A DNA stretch of 64,000 nt from Paralichthys olivaceus (GCF_024713975.1 NC_091095.1:8323501-8387500); one strand, 5' to 3'; counted from the stretch's first letter, positions 45,011 through 57,681 are shown. Made by a program: numbers and translations. Notes: a model not told the origin generated them from the sequence alone.

Positions 45011-45530
45011 GTGGGGGGTAGATGTAGCCGGAGGTTTTCTTCCTCCCGGCCACTGTGTGGCACTATGCTAGGGTTATGGCCCCCTGATTGCTGGGTGGCG
45101 CCGGTCTGCTGTTTATAAGCGGGTGAGAGGGCACACCACGCCCCTTCCTTCCACTCTTTGATCCCTTGGGTGGTGGCTGCAGCCAAATAGAAACGGGGGG
45201 GGGGATTATTGCAAAGGTCAGGTTTTAGTTTGTGTTTTCTGTTCTTAGTGCAATAGTCTAATAATTTGATTTTCTTTAGTATGTTTTCAAATTTGTGTGA
45301 TGAAGGATTTGTGCTATTTAGAATATTTATTCTATATTTTATTTGTATATTGTTCATTCTTAATATTTTACATTATTGTTGTTCTCTGCTCTTGTTACAT
45401 TTTTTTTATATATCCGATTGTATATATTTGCCACTTTTTATATATAGTGTCTATTTATTTAAGTTCTGATAACTTCTACTGTTTTGTGCAGAATTGCCTC
45501 ACGTATATAGTTATAATAAAAAACTAGCTA
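45011..45530 (+). mobile_element. gypsy polypurine tract and 3' LTR (unit 3)
   Basis: A purine run, gtggggggtaga (45011-45022), precedes TGTAGCCGGAGG at 45023, the expected LTR start. A TATA-like 'gtttataagc' lies near 45110 and AATAAA near 45517. The exact 3' LTR edge is not certain. It probably lies near 45530, just before a T8G10 run. Confidence 0.6.
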
Positions 45531-46202
45531 ACTTTTTTTTGGGGGGGGGGCTTCTGAATCTGGTGTTGCTTTTTAACACCAGATTCAGAATTTTACATTT
45601 TTACATTTGAGGCCGAACAGAACACGTTTTCTTCTCTTTAATAAATTAAATTACACTTGTTGCAAGGATTCACAATTTCTCTGTTTCCTTTTGAAACAAC
45701 AAACATTTATTCTAACAGTAGATAAACACACCGCTACCCTCACTGTTTTAATACAATGACATTTTTACAAATGTTTGACAATGAAACAAATGAAAAACCA
45801 ACAATCAAAACCCCTGTTTAATAGTAACCATTGTGGCAGCTTTATTCCTGAACCCTGAGTTATATTTCTCTTGTATTTACAACTATATTTAACATTTGTT
45901 TGACATAATTTGGTCGAGGCAAAGTGTTGCAAGTAGAACATATTGTTCAAACATAAATACACAGGATGTTCTACAAAAATAAAGAAAACTGTACATATAT
46001 GAGCTTAAGCTGAAAATTAAATAACATCACAACATATGTTTTAAAAACCCTGAGCAATTATTTTTCAAGACTTTTTCAAGACTTTTTGGAGTACTGCAGT
46101 AGTAAAAGGTATTGTTCAAAAGATTGGAGTAAAGGTTTACAAAAAAAGATTTCATGAAGTACAAATGGTATAACTGAAATTACCACCTTATGTTTGTTAT
46201 GC

Positions 46203-46340
46203 AGAATTGCTTCTTCCTCCCGGCCACTGTGTGGCACTATGCTAGGGTTATGGTCCCCTAATTGCTGGGTGGCGCCGGGATGCTGTTTATAACCGGTTGG
46301 GCAGCCACACCACGCCCCTTCCTAGAATTGCGGACCAACA
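46203..46340 (+). mobile_element. second gypsy LTR fragment (unit 3)
   Basis: Same internal LTR piece as in units 1 and 2. Unit 3 therefore contains both this fragment and the LTR at 45023. The stretch 45620-46200 between them is non-coding and matches 16080-16664. Confidence 0.7.
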
Positions 46341-47431
46341 CCAAGCCCCAGTCAAAACAAAATCCCACAGACACACTAACCAAACTGACAAAAATTATAA
46401 AGAGATATAACACACAAAACACACACCCAGATGCAATCATCATTAGAGACCCACCCACAGATACAATGGTAAAATATGGGATCTTCAACAAATTCTGTGT
46501 CAGAAACCACTTTCTATCATATATGTGATTATACTGCATCTACAAAAAAATAAAACAATGACAACAATTATTAAAAAGGCCATCCACACCCATTCCAGTG
46601 CCGAACTGTCGGTCTATATTTGTTTTGCTGATTAGGCCTGTCCTGCATCTTCTCTACTCTTTACATTCATTGTGGGACGACCTACAAACATAATGGGCAT
46701 AACTTCCTCCATAAGAATTTAAAGTCACCTGACTGGCTGTGCTTGTTATGCTATGGATAGCTGCTATCAGGGGTGTAGTTAAGCTTTTCAATTTATGTAT
46801 GAATGGTTTTCACAAGTTTTCCAATGAATCTCAACTCATTATTGTCCCATTCTTTGGGTTCTGCCACTTTACAGCTTGAAGAAAGAGCCCTAATGTCAAA
46901 TGACAAAACTTGTAAGATTAATTTCATAACATTATTGAACCATGTGTGTAAAACTCTTCTAAAATTGCTCAGTAGGGGACAGCACATGTTTCCAACATGT
47001 GCTAGAACCAGGTGAAAATTGTGCCATATATCAAGTTTGTTCAATAAATAACTGTGTATTCTGTCTGTCACATTGAGGTCAAGTTTGTTAAATAATCTAA
47101 AAAGGGGCCAGTAGGGGGCACCATATACTTTTGTTTGGAGCCAAATTAAAGATTCTTCTTGAGAGTAGGTGCTGGATGCAAAGTGTTAAATTACGTATAT
47201 GAAGAAGTTAAAAATGAACCAACTTCAGTTCGCAAAGGCAACGTTGTTTCAGCGTTACACTATATTTTGGACAATAATTCTTGTGTTTCATACAAATATA
47301 ACTTTTACATTGCAAATAAAAGTACTCTGTCTGGTTTAGGTGAAACCTCTACCAGTGACATAAGAAGTTGCGTCATAGACCTGCCATCAAATGATCACAG
47401 GGTATTGTCACCACCAGTGAGATTAATGCTA

Positions 47432-48571
47432 CTAAAATGATTTCTTTGACAGTTCACATTTTAGATTGGGGTCATTTACTCTTTGCCACATAAGATAGAT
47501 GCCTGCTGGAAGGAATCTGTGCACCAGTAAAATCTCTTTATAAAAGCAAGGATCAAATTCATCTAGTTTTTTAGAGGGAATGTACATTCCTGAGGTCTTC
47601 ACACCCATATGGGAAACAGGACTAAGTCCTGCTTTGGCCATACACATCCCCATGTAAACATCATCAATAGGAATAAAAGGGATGGACTTGGACATTTTGT
47701 ATATGACCATAGCTGTATAGCCAGACAGGAGGAAGCCCCCACCACCACAATAAGGGGGATAAGAGTCTGACTCCTGTACTTGTACTGGGACATAGTACTT
47801 GTTCCCTGGTGATCTAATGGGCCCCACATACTGGATTAAATGTCCAGTTAAGAGGTGCTTGCTTCCATCATTGTCCCTGAGGCCTTGGAGATACTCAACC
47901 ATGTTGTCTGTGTTGGCAAAAACATCATCATCACCATTTAGCAAGAAGCGAGCTTTCGGACAATTTCTTTCCATCCATTCTAGGAAGAGTACCTGCTTCA
48001 AGGTGAGGTTGTAGAACGTGTCTCTAAAGTCCCATTGAAGAATGTCATTGTATTCATTTTGTTCCATTTCAAGAAGTTTGCTCTGTCTTATTTTTTCAAA
48101 ACCAGAACCCGTCACTCCTGAGATGAAGATCCTCTTGATCTGCACACCATTGTGCGACCTCTCTTTAGCCCAGGTTTTGCGCAGTACCTCTCTGCGATCA
48201 AAGTTATCAGGAATGCTTTTTATGACCAGGAGGAGGAAGACTTCTGCAGATTTATCAGCTCCATCACATTTGTCAGGAATGTCCAGTATCATGGGAAAAT
48301 GTCGACAGTGTTTATGGTAGAGAAAGTCTTGTATATTTTGAGGAAGAGAGCTGAAGCCTTCAACATTTCCAGCAGATGTGTTTGTTTGGCATTTCGGCCA
48401 GGAGTATACATAGGAGTTGTTTGAGGGGGACTTTCTTATTTTAGTGCCCTCCTCTCTTACATGTATGGGGCTGCAGATGGGTCTTTTGTCAGTAAAATCT
48501 TTACAGAGATGGAAGACCAACAGACTCAAAGCTGCTGCCAGCAAGAAAGACTTGATGCTGATTTTTCCCAT
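47432..48571 (-). CDS. b3gnt3-like: B3GNT3-like beta-1,3-N-acetylglucosaminyltransferase, copy 3
   Basis: 379 codons, intact, with the same membrane anchor (MGKISIKSFLLAAALSLLVF) and GT31 motifs (LNGDDDVF, CGGGGFLLSGYTA, IDDVYMGMC). Changes specific to this copy relative to copy 1 include N86H, T98I, Y124F, E125D, N164S, F241L, D254S, W256G, S257N, Q295K and N358I. Several lie in the 241-257 loop that also varies in copy 2. The splice acceptor above the ATG is conserved. No inactivating change is seen, so all three paralogues appear able to make enzyme. Confidence 0.9.
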   Translation of the reverse strand: MGKISIKSFLLAAALSLLVFHLCKDFTDKRPICSPIHVREEGTKIRKSPSNNSYVYSWPKCQTNTSAGNVEGFSSLPQNIQDFLYHKHCRHFPMILDIPDKCDGADKSAEVFLLLVIKSIPDNFDRREVLRKTWAKERSHNGVQIKRIFISGVTGSGFEKIRQSKLLEMEQNEYNDILQWDFRDTFYNLTLKQVLFLEWMERNCPKARFLLNGDDDVFANTDNMVEYLQGLRDNDGSKHLLTGHLIQYVGPIRSPGNKYYVPVQVQESDSYPPYCGGGGFLLSGYTAMVIYKMSKSIPFIPIDDVYMGMCMAKAGLSPVSHMGVKTSGMYIPSKKLDEFDPCFYKEILLVHRFLPAGIYLMWQRVNDPNLKCELSKKSF

Positions 48572-49659
48572 CTTTAAAACTCTGCGGAGAAAAAAAAAGA
48601 TTTCTTATCAACACATCTCTGCACACAATTTTGTCATTCATGGAATTAAGTAAAAATGTCCAACACAGCCTCGACAAAATGTCTGCAATAAAAAAAAGCA
48701 CACATTTCAATTTACTGTGTTGCTTTTTAACACCAGATTCCGAATTTTACATTTGAGGCCATAAATAAACATGTGCTTATTTAGATCCAGCGGATTCAGA
48801 ACAACGTCATCATTCATTAGTCATTGACCATCATTCCACTCTGTCTTTTAGCTCTGTTTTTGTTCTCCACCGACTCCTGGGAGAAGTAAAATATCTCTAC
48901 GATGTTAAGCAGCTAGTCACTGAGGTTGTCATTCTGATTCTAAGCAAGGAGTGCTCATGAGTTGCTAACAATAGCTGCCGGCATTGTCTGAAAATGCTAT
49001 GCGAGTGGTGAGTGTGAATCAAACAGTAAAGTTGAGGCTAACTGCTTAAGAAGGAACTGAAACTTCGATAAATCTCTATAAAGCTACGAGGGGCTGCAGA
49101 TTTAGATGAGAATTCCCATGTGGGGTCATCATTGTCATTATTCTGGACTGAAATGAGACACATTTTGAATATCACTGTTGCGAGGCAAACAGGAGAGAGC
49201 GGATTGAGCTTCTGAGCAGACATGAGGTGTTTTGAAAAATCCTTACCTACTTTATTCTTACATGGAGTGGGGGGGTGGCAACAAATCAAATGCTGTAATG
49301 TCTCTTTGCTGTCATGTGTGAATTAGGTTGCACCGGTGATGTCAGACATTAAGTCAGTAAAACAAACTAAAATATGAGCTTAGTGAAAAAGGAACCGCCC
49401 AACACAACTTGACGTTTTCACATTTACTGCATAATGACAGAATTAATGAGCTGCCTGGACCTGGCACTAACCACACCCTGTTGCTCAGTGTGAAGAAACT
49501 ATGCAGCAAAACCCACAACTGACTTATAGCATGACACTTAAAAATCTACCACAACTAAATCAGTCAGTCAGTAAGCTGGGAGCAGCTCCAGTGTATTATA
49601 TTATACTACTGTGGAAGACTACACGTTGAGCCTGTCAGAAGCCTTAATATCACATTATG

Positions 49660-49665
<6 letters not shown>

Positions 49666-49736
<71 letters not shown>
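49666..49736 (+). repeat. (CA)n microsatellite (unit 3)
   Basis: Pure CA tract, equivalent of 20122-20216. Confidence 0.96.
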
Positions 49737-49737
<1 letters not shown>

Positions 49738-50253
49738 GCATACTCTTCCCTTAACCATCACACATTCATTTCCAAACCTAACCTACACCTGCTTTTAAAA
49801 CTTCTTTAAACAGACTGGCCAAAATGTCCTCACTTTGCCAAAATGTCCTCAATCTGTAAAGTCTTTGCTCAAAACCTCGAGTGTCACAAAGAAACACAAA
49901 TACAAATGCAGTTGGTTACACATTTACCCTTTAAAACATTAATTAACACTCTTATATTCCATGACTTAAAAATGACCGGAGTTCATCATTTCTGTCTGAC
50001 TCAAATGCATACATTAGAACATTTTAAAAATATGATATCAACATAAGTAGGCTTACAGTCAGTTGTTGGAAAAGCTGGCAGGCAACAAGAAAACCTCCAA
50101 AAAATTAAGAAACAATCCACACAGTAAAAACTGGGAAATGGACAGGAACAAAAACCAGCTGAGGAAAACTAATCTGGATTTAACAGGTGATGGGTTTCAC
50201 ATCTGAGTATAACAAAGCAAATAATGAGCAAAACGGGAAAAATATGGCTGAGT

Positions 50254-50254
50254 A

Positions 50255-50285
<31 letters not shown>

Positions 50286-50368
50286 CTTTTTATCCGCTCC
50301 CCTATTCTCTCTCTGTCTGTGTCTCTCTCTTTCTGTCTCTCTCTTTCTCTTTCTGTCTCTCTCTCTGC
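50254..50368 (+). repeat. CT-rich simple repeat (unit 3)
   Basis: Equivalent of 20828-20940. About 105 bp of upstream sequence found in units 1 and 2 is missing here. Confidence 0.95.
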
Positions 50369-50712
50369 CTGAGTCGGAGCAGAACACCTGCTGCTCTTCA
50401 TCAGTTACTCAAGCCCCTTTATATGCTCTGCCCTGCCAGGTCGTAGATTCAGCTTCCACTTAGTAACACTAGCTCCTTATTACATCTATTGTGATTGAAG
50501 TCTTTTTGGCCTTGACTCATCACCATTGTGTTCTCCTCTTCTCCCCCGGTCCCTGTCACTCTGAATTACTACAACAACACCGCTCCACTGCTCACTCTGA
50601 ACCCCAGCTGTCCTCTGCCTCCTGCTCCGTTCTGGTTTTGGATTGAGACCCCCTGCCATCACCTTCATCTCTTGCTGCAGTATTTGCAATAAAAGCCCTG
50701 AACTCATCCGCC

Positions 50713-52524
50713 CTCTCCTGTTTTGTGTCTGCACTTGGGTCCACTAATTAACTGCCACCTTACACAAGGAAAGTAGAAAAACCCAAACCCAAAAGTCATG
50801 AAACAGAGACTTTCAAAAACTGACAACAAAGTTCATTTAAAAGTCCTGTATAGGGACAGATCCCGACACTGACCATCACAATAATAATATCCCCAAATAT
50901 TCTCTATAAATGGCAACGGTGGAATTAAATCAATCAATTACTTTAGAGCCGTTTTGTGGTACTTTCTCAGTGGGAAATAATATTTAGTAATATGTTGGAG
51001 CGACAAGAACACTATTTATGAAACATTCCACTACATAAATGAACACTGCTCATGCATTCTGAACAAGGTGACGTCATGTGTTGCTGAACTGCAATGTGGT
51101 TCTGTTGTGTCACATTAGTAGAACAGAGCTCAACATTTCATGTGACAAGGGAGGCACCTGCCAATCAAATCATTCTTAAATAAACACTCAAGTGCATGCA
51201 TGAGCCAATCAAATCCTGTTAATGTAAACGAGAAGGTGGAGGTAGTTGGCTAACATGGAGTGTGCTCATCTGGTTATTTCCTGTGTACTTCCCTATAGCA
51301 TTGCATTGATAGCCAGCATGGCACGTTTGAAAGCCAGCTATCCCGAGCATGAAGCTGTGATTGTTTTCATTATGACAGTTGTGCCAAAAAAACTCAAAAA
51401 CAATAACTGGAAAATAATATTATTATAAATGAAACACATTTCATTAAAATCTTTTTTAACAAAATCCTGACAAACATTTTATATAGATGGAACAGAGATG
51501 ATCTTACCATAAACTGCCTATATATTGCTTATAGGCCTATTTCCTCATTCTGGGCCACTGTTTGCTGTAACCAAGGTAACAGCCACACTTCTTTTAGTAG
51601 ATTGACAAACAGAACTCAAAGACCATGAATAAAATTGAGGTGAAGTGCCACATAAGGATCAAAAATGACTTTTGCTAACTATTTTTACTGGTTTGTAGAC
51701 ACATTAAATACGTTATTATTGGCGACCTTGAGGATTCATCAGGATAAAGTACATGTGGTCAATAAGAGTCTCAGTGCCGTGCAGCATGTTGGACTAGAGG
51801 AAGAAGTCATAAGAAGAATCAGGTGACAATGAGCTGCCTATATTTAACTCACTGACACTTGCCTGTTAAACACCGCTCTCTGACAGAGAGGAATAAAGTA
51901 AAGGCCTAGAAATAAAATCAATCTACTGACACGTCGTCTGTTAGTGAGTGAAATGAACATCCACAGTCAGGTGGGATCATGACTGTGTTCATGTTTTAAA
52001 CCGATCAATCAAAAGTTCCAGCGACACTGTGGCTCATCTGAAACCTCTCCCGTTACTTTACATCGGAAAACTCACTTCCGCTCCGTCCGCTCCAGCTCAG
52101 TTGTTAGGACATGTCGTATAGTTACCGGAGAGAAACCACGTGATGAAACTGAAGTCTACTCACCGTAGAAAAGCTCTTAGTCCCATTAATGCGTGTAGAT
52201 GCACAGATTATTATTAAATTCAATGTTCAAATCTCATGTCTCTGAGCTTCGGTATGAGCTGGGCGGTGCCTGTTCCTGCTGACAGTTCCACCACCAACAC
52301 CGTCGGTCTGTCTGTCTGTCTGTCTGTCTGACTGTCTGTCTGTCTGTCTGTCTGATTGTCTGTCTGTCTGTCTGTCTGATTGACTGACTGTCTGTCTGTC
52401 TGTCTGACTGTCTGTCTGTCTGTCTGATTGTCTGTCTGTCTGATTGTCTGTCTGTCTGACTGACTGTCTGTCTGTCTGTCTGTCTGATTGTCTGTCTGTC
52501 TGATTGTCTGTCTGTCTGACTGAC

Positions 52525-52557
<33 letters not shown>

Positions 52558-53321
52558 GATTGTCTGTCTGTCTGATTGTCTGTCTGTCTGACTGACTGTC
52601 TGACTGTCTGTCTGTCTGATTGTCTGTCTGTCTGACTGACTGTCTGACTGTCTGTCTGTCTGACTGACTGTCTGTCTGTCTGATTGTCTGTCTGTCTGAC
52701 TGACTGTCTGACTGTCTGTCTGTCTGACTGTCTGTCTGTCTGTCTGACTGTCTGACTGAAAACGAGGAAGTGTGAGCTGAATGTGTCCTGCACTGCGTTG
52801 CTAATGATTACTTAGTGTTCATTGTTTAAGTCCTTTTCTTTCCAGTCTTAGTGATAAAGCTGTGATAACCAGCTGCTGCCTTCATGTTAATATTTACAGA
52901 AATGATGGTGGCATCAATCATTTACTAACATTCAAAGACAATAAACCTTGATTTTATGGTCTTTTCCCTTGGTGACGCAGTAGTATTCAGTAAAAACTGT
53001 CAAGTTAAGTTAGCAATATATTTTCTTTTGATCGATGAACTGATTAATCGACAAAATGCAGCATTGAAAACATACCAAACAGAAAGTAAATTCAAAATAG
53101 TAAACATGGAACTTAAAATTATGCTTATCGCCACTGTACAACATCCTAATCTCTGTGTGTGGAAAGGATTGCTCAACAGGTCTTAACCCCATGAAATGCA
53201 CAATGACATATGCTGAATGTTGGATGTTTATGACTCAGCGGGGAGTAACCATATCAAAGTTTATATTGACATTATCATTTTATATTGACGTCACATATGT
53301 CATTTTAATGTTAGGGGGCAG
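50713..53321. other. 2.6-kb segment present only in unit 3
   Basis: In units 1 and 2 the text 'aactcatccgcc' is followed within two bases by 'ccagaggaacaatgac'. In unit 3 these two strings are 2.6 kb apart. The left end (ctctcctgttttgtgtctgc, after AATAAA at 50689) resembles the downstream end of a retroelement LTR. The middle is AT-rich without a recognised gene and includes the CTGT tract below. It is either an insertion in unit 3 or a deletion shared by units 1 and 2. Confidence 0.65.
52305..52758 (+). repeat. (CTGT)n microsatellite with CTGA/ATTG variants, about 450 bp
   Basis: A tetranucleotide tract interrupted in a semi-regular way by 'ctgattg' and 'ctgactgactg'. The 188-codon Gln/Thr/Asp/Arg frame on the minus strand is an artefact of this repeat. 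Confidence 0.97.
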
Positions 53322-54817
53322 CCAGAGGAACAATGACAGATATTTATCCTTTAGAATTAATATTTGATATGTGATGACTGTTCAAATACACATTTGTACA
53401 TGTTGTTTTAGTAGTGTTGACCTGGCCTGTGTGACAGCACTGTGTCCTGCTCTCAAGAGGAAAGACAAATAAGCACAGAGGATTTAATTTCCCCCAGGAA
53501 ACTGATTCTTACTGATAAGAGAGAGGACTCCGGTGAAAGTTGGATCAGATACACTCGTGGCAGGAACAGCGACAGCAGGAGTTTCTTGAGAATAATTTTG
53601 TCCAGTGTCTGGAAAAACACAGCTGAACTCTGGACTCTCAGACAGCAGGTCGACTACACACCCGTGCCGGGACGTCCACATACATATGATACACATACCC
53701 TAAGAAGCAGCAGAATGTCCTAATATTGAGATGAATCAGTGATTGCAAGGCTCTCACAGGGAACTGGTGAACTTTCCACTTATCTTTAAGAGTCCAATGT
53801 GTCAAAATTGTTCGGCAGGTTTTATTCACCTTGACTAATATTTATCTGGCTTGAAGAAAACAAAAAGGTGGTGACGTGACTCAAACAGTGCGATGTCTGA
53901 ATTTCAGTGAAAAAAGTCCCAATGAACATAGAATATTGCCTGATATTCACATTGCTTGTATCAAGGTTGGAAAACTAAAAATCTGTTTATTTTTCCATGA
54001 CACATATTTAAATTGATCTTTTTCCTGAATTTCATTGATTAAGAGGTGTACATTGAAACTTACTTGTGTGAAATAAAAATACATTTACTTCTGTTACTGT
54101 ACTCAGGTAAATGTTCATGTACCACTAAAGTAAGATGAATCAAAATGAAATGAAAGTTGAAGTAAACTAGAGGAAGAGTTTTCTGAGACCTGATAGTAGA
54201 TTTCTGTCTGGTTTGTTGACCATAACGCTTGAGTGGCTTAACAAACAGACTCTTGGTTTTGAATCATAAGACTGACCTGCCAGTTAAAGATGTAGACGCC
54301 CGGGCATTATTATTTCATGCTGCACCAAAGCTGTTGATTGACTCATTACCAACCATCCTTGTGAAAATCCTTAACAACTTAACTGTGGTGGTAAAGCCGT
54401 GTAAGTCAATGTTTTCTTGCCGTCTCTTCTTTGCACATAACATGTTTATTTTCACTGCTAACCTTTTTCTTGCACTGACTTAACAATCAGTGTTCATAAT
54501 AAAATGAAAGTAAATTTGCTTTATCACAGTTCAAATTTGTGACTTGGACATTTGCATTTCAGCTATTTCAAAAGGGTTTGTTAAGCAGTTGACAGCATCT
54601 TTAGAACCAAGTTCACAGCTTTTCAAAGTAAAAAGCTCTGACTTAACTGTATTTGAGTTGAAAAGTAAAAGGATGGTAATATATGAATCCAGATCAGAAT
54701 GTGGACTTAGAACCCAACATGTGTTGATGTATTTCCATGGAATGTGTAGCCTCTCCCTGTGTAAATACATGATCATAAGTAATGTGTTTAACCGCCTCTT
54801 TGAGTCCAGTTTTGTTA

Positions 54818-56147
54818 GTGTGGCAGCACGAGCATAGGGATGCTTCAGAACAGTATCAAGGAATTTCGATTGCTACCAGACAACGCCACCCTGGGAATTT
54901 CACCCAGGGACTTATTTAAATGGGTCAATTTAAGAGGAAGGCACTCAGGTCCATTCGACAGGGGAGGCAGAGACAGTGGTTCAAGGGTACAAAGTCTGTT
55001 TATTTATTAATTACAATTTACTTACTCTCAAACCTTAACCATAAAACTCCCTCCCTAAGGAGGTAAAAGGGTCCAACCAGGGCTGAGGCCTACCGTGTCT
55101 GGGGGTCCAAATTAAACGGATTCCAGGGACACCACACGTGACGCAAATAAGAGAAAGGTGAAACACAACAAACTAAACGGCGTAGCACGGTATAAAAAAG
55201 GGAACACCACCACCGGGACACCCACCCAGCACCGTAGGCGTCCGCACCTGGATGGACAAATCAGAGAGGGAGAGATCAGGGATGAAACAAATATAAATCA
55301 GGTGACACGTAATCACAAAAGAATAGAAATCAATTAATCAGTCAAAATCTTCCATAAGAACCCAAACAAAATAAACACGAGATTAAGAAAAATAAAGGGC
55401 TGTGACAAGACTAATTATTCAAAAAAAAAAGAAAATAACTACGACCAAATAAAAGGGCAACTAAAACAAACCAGCATACATAAACAAGATCTCACACACA
55501 CGCACACATTAAAATGTGACTAAGACCAGTGTGCCACACAGCGCTGCACTCAGTCTCAGCCAGGCGACGATGCGCCTAGCGTGATGCCCAAACAGTCCCG
55601 GCAAAGCATCAGCACTTCCGCAGCGCTCTGCTGGCGCTGCGCCGTTACGTCTTTTAGCCTACAATAATGGTAATGGTAAACAACAAATGTGAGCAACTTA
55701 TGAGTGGCTGGAGGGGGGGACGCCACGTTACCTACCGATCAGGCCGTCCCCGACCAAACGACGTTGAGCGGAGGTCGCGCCGAAGCAGCGCACCTCCCAG
55801 CAATGAGCAGCGAGCCGGCAAACGGGGGGGGGGCACCGACAGCAACGGCCTAGGACGTGGTGAGCAGCGTGCAGCTGGCAGAAACGCACAAATGAACCTT
55901 TATGGAGCAAAACAACAATTAACACTGCCCGACCCCAATGTGGAAATACTGCAGCTGCGGCTAACGGCCCACTTGCCACCACCCGGGAGCGGAGGCGACG
56001 GACGCAGAGAAGTGACGTCACCCACCCAGCCTTCGGCAAGCAAGAGGGAGACCGAGGCTCTCTACCTGCCTTTATACTGTCTTTCCCCCTCGGCGATTGG
56101 CTGGGACTGTAATCGCTGCAAGGCACTGACAGTACCTCCTGCTACAC
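54818..56147. mobile_element. 1.33-kb DNA-transposon-like insertion, TA target duplication
   Basis: The empty site in units 1 and 2 reads 'gttttgttagcaaatcc'. In unit 3 it is split after TA, with TA on both sides (54816-54817 and 56148-56149). The ends are GTGTGGCAG and, in reverse complement, GTGTAGCAG, a 9-bp terminal inverted repeat with one mismatch. The right half is GC-rich and CpG-rich. The 170-codon frame inside (55667-56179) has no recognisable domain and runs out of the element, so no transposase is evident. The element is probably non-autonomous. The TA duplication suits Tc1/mariner-like elements, but the ends do not let me name a family. Confidence 0.75.
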
Positions 56148-57681
56148 TAGCAAATCCAAATCCATGGAAAAGCCTTTAAAGCAAACAGTATGTAATTTCC
56201 ACACTGTGATGCAACAATGTGCGAAATGCATTATTAGACCCACAGTTGTGCTTTGAGCACTGCTTCTTCTATTTCCTCCTGTGAACTAACAGAACAAACA
56301 ACTCAGATGAAAACATGACATAACCACCAAAGGTAAAAATGTAAATCTGTATGTGGCTCGACCCTCTGAGAGGGCTGCTTCTGCCAGCACGACGTTTTTA
56401 CATAGGGTTTGCCTCATAAATTGAACAGAGAGAGAGCCTACTGCCCATCACCTGAAGTTCTTTATGTCAACATTTACTTCAGCCCTTGTGTGGTTTCTGG
56501 TATGACTATGTCCTTGTACAAAAGTAGGCCTATATATTCAAATAAATGTCAGTAATATACAGTATGAACTCCTGCTCCTACAAATATTCCTCAATAAAAT
56601 CCTTTTAAAAATAAAGAAATGGATTCAGTGGACAGATATGCTCGAGCGATTTTATTTTGAAACGGGTACAGGAAGTTTTGCAAACATTTATGTATTGGAC
56701 TGATAAACGCTGACACTATGCTGAAAGATTTGCTCTCTTTATTTTACTGTGAACCACACAGGGCGCAGAAAAAAACTCAAATGTGTAGAAGAGCAGCTGT
56801 ACTGCAGTCGGTGTGGCAACTGTTACTGTTGTCGAGCGTTAAGGACAGAGGATGTCCCAACTTGTGAAGCCCTATGAGACATGGCGATTTGTGAATATGG
56901 GCTATACAAATCAAATTTGATTGATTCATTTAGCTCTATGTTGCTTCTCCTTTCACAATCAAAAAAGATTAAACACATGCACAAATGTTTCTCCAAATGT
57001 TTGCGGCCTCCGACAGGAAATGTGATCAAAGAGAGGAGGATGTGACAAGAAAAGCAGGATCCAGTTAGGACTGTGTTATGATTCAATTATGAAACACACA
57101 CCACTGCACACACTATAATGTGGAGCTGCTGTGTTTGCTTTTCCATGGATTTAATCCTCTTTATTTTCTCACCAGCTAACTGCTCCTTCAGGACGTCACC
57201 CGTGATACATATAGGTGCTGTAGTGAGAAGAAAACTGCTCCACAGTGCAACTGCAGCCAGTGTGGCCTGCTGGGGATCAAGAGCGAAGGCTTTCAATATT
57301 GACTTATCAATCACAGTTGACCTGTTGGTTACCTTTGGTTTAGAGACCAACTATACAAGCAGTCATTGTATTAGATGGTTGATCCACATGTTAGCATAGT
57401 AATACGCTAAACCAAGATGGTGAACATGGAAAACATTATAGCTGATAAACATGTGCATGTAGGCCTTGTCTTTGTGAGCATGTGAGCCTGCTAATGTTGA
57501 CACATATCACACGTTAACAGGCAGGAAAGGATCAGAAGCATCTTTTTACTAATGATCCTTTTCTTCTTATTAACTGATTATTTTGATGTTTCTCCCTGAA
57601 ATCCATTAGACTATATGAAATCAGCCTCTATGTTCAGCACAGGGAATTAAATACACTTGTGCCAATCTAACTGTCTTTCCC

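Noticed and set aside
51246..51428. 60-codon frame in the unit 3-specific segment
   Set aside because: Short, no domain, no splice context, AT-rich surroundings.
52227..52793. 188-codon Gln/Thr/Asp/Arg/Ser-rich frame
   Set aside because: It is produced entirely by the CTGT tetranucleotide tract, with no start context or domain.
55667..56179. 170-codon basic, Gly/Arg-rich frame in the 1.33-kb insertion
   Set aside because: It crosses the right end of the element into host sequence and has no transposase motif. It is a by-product of high GC content.
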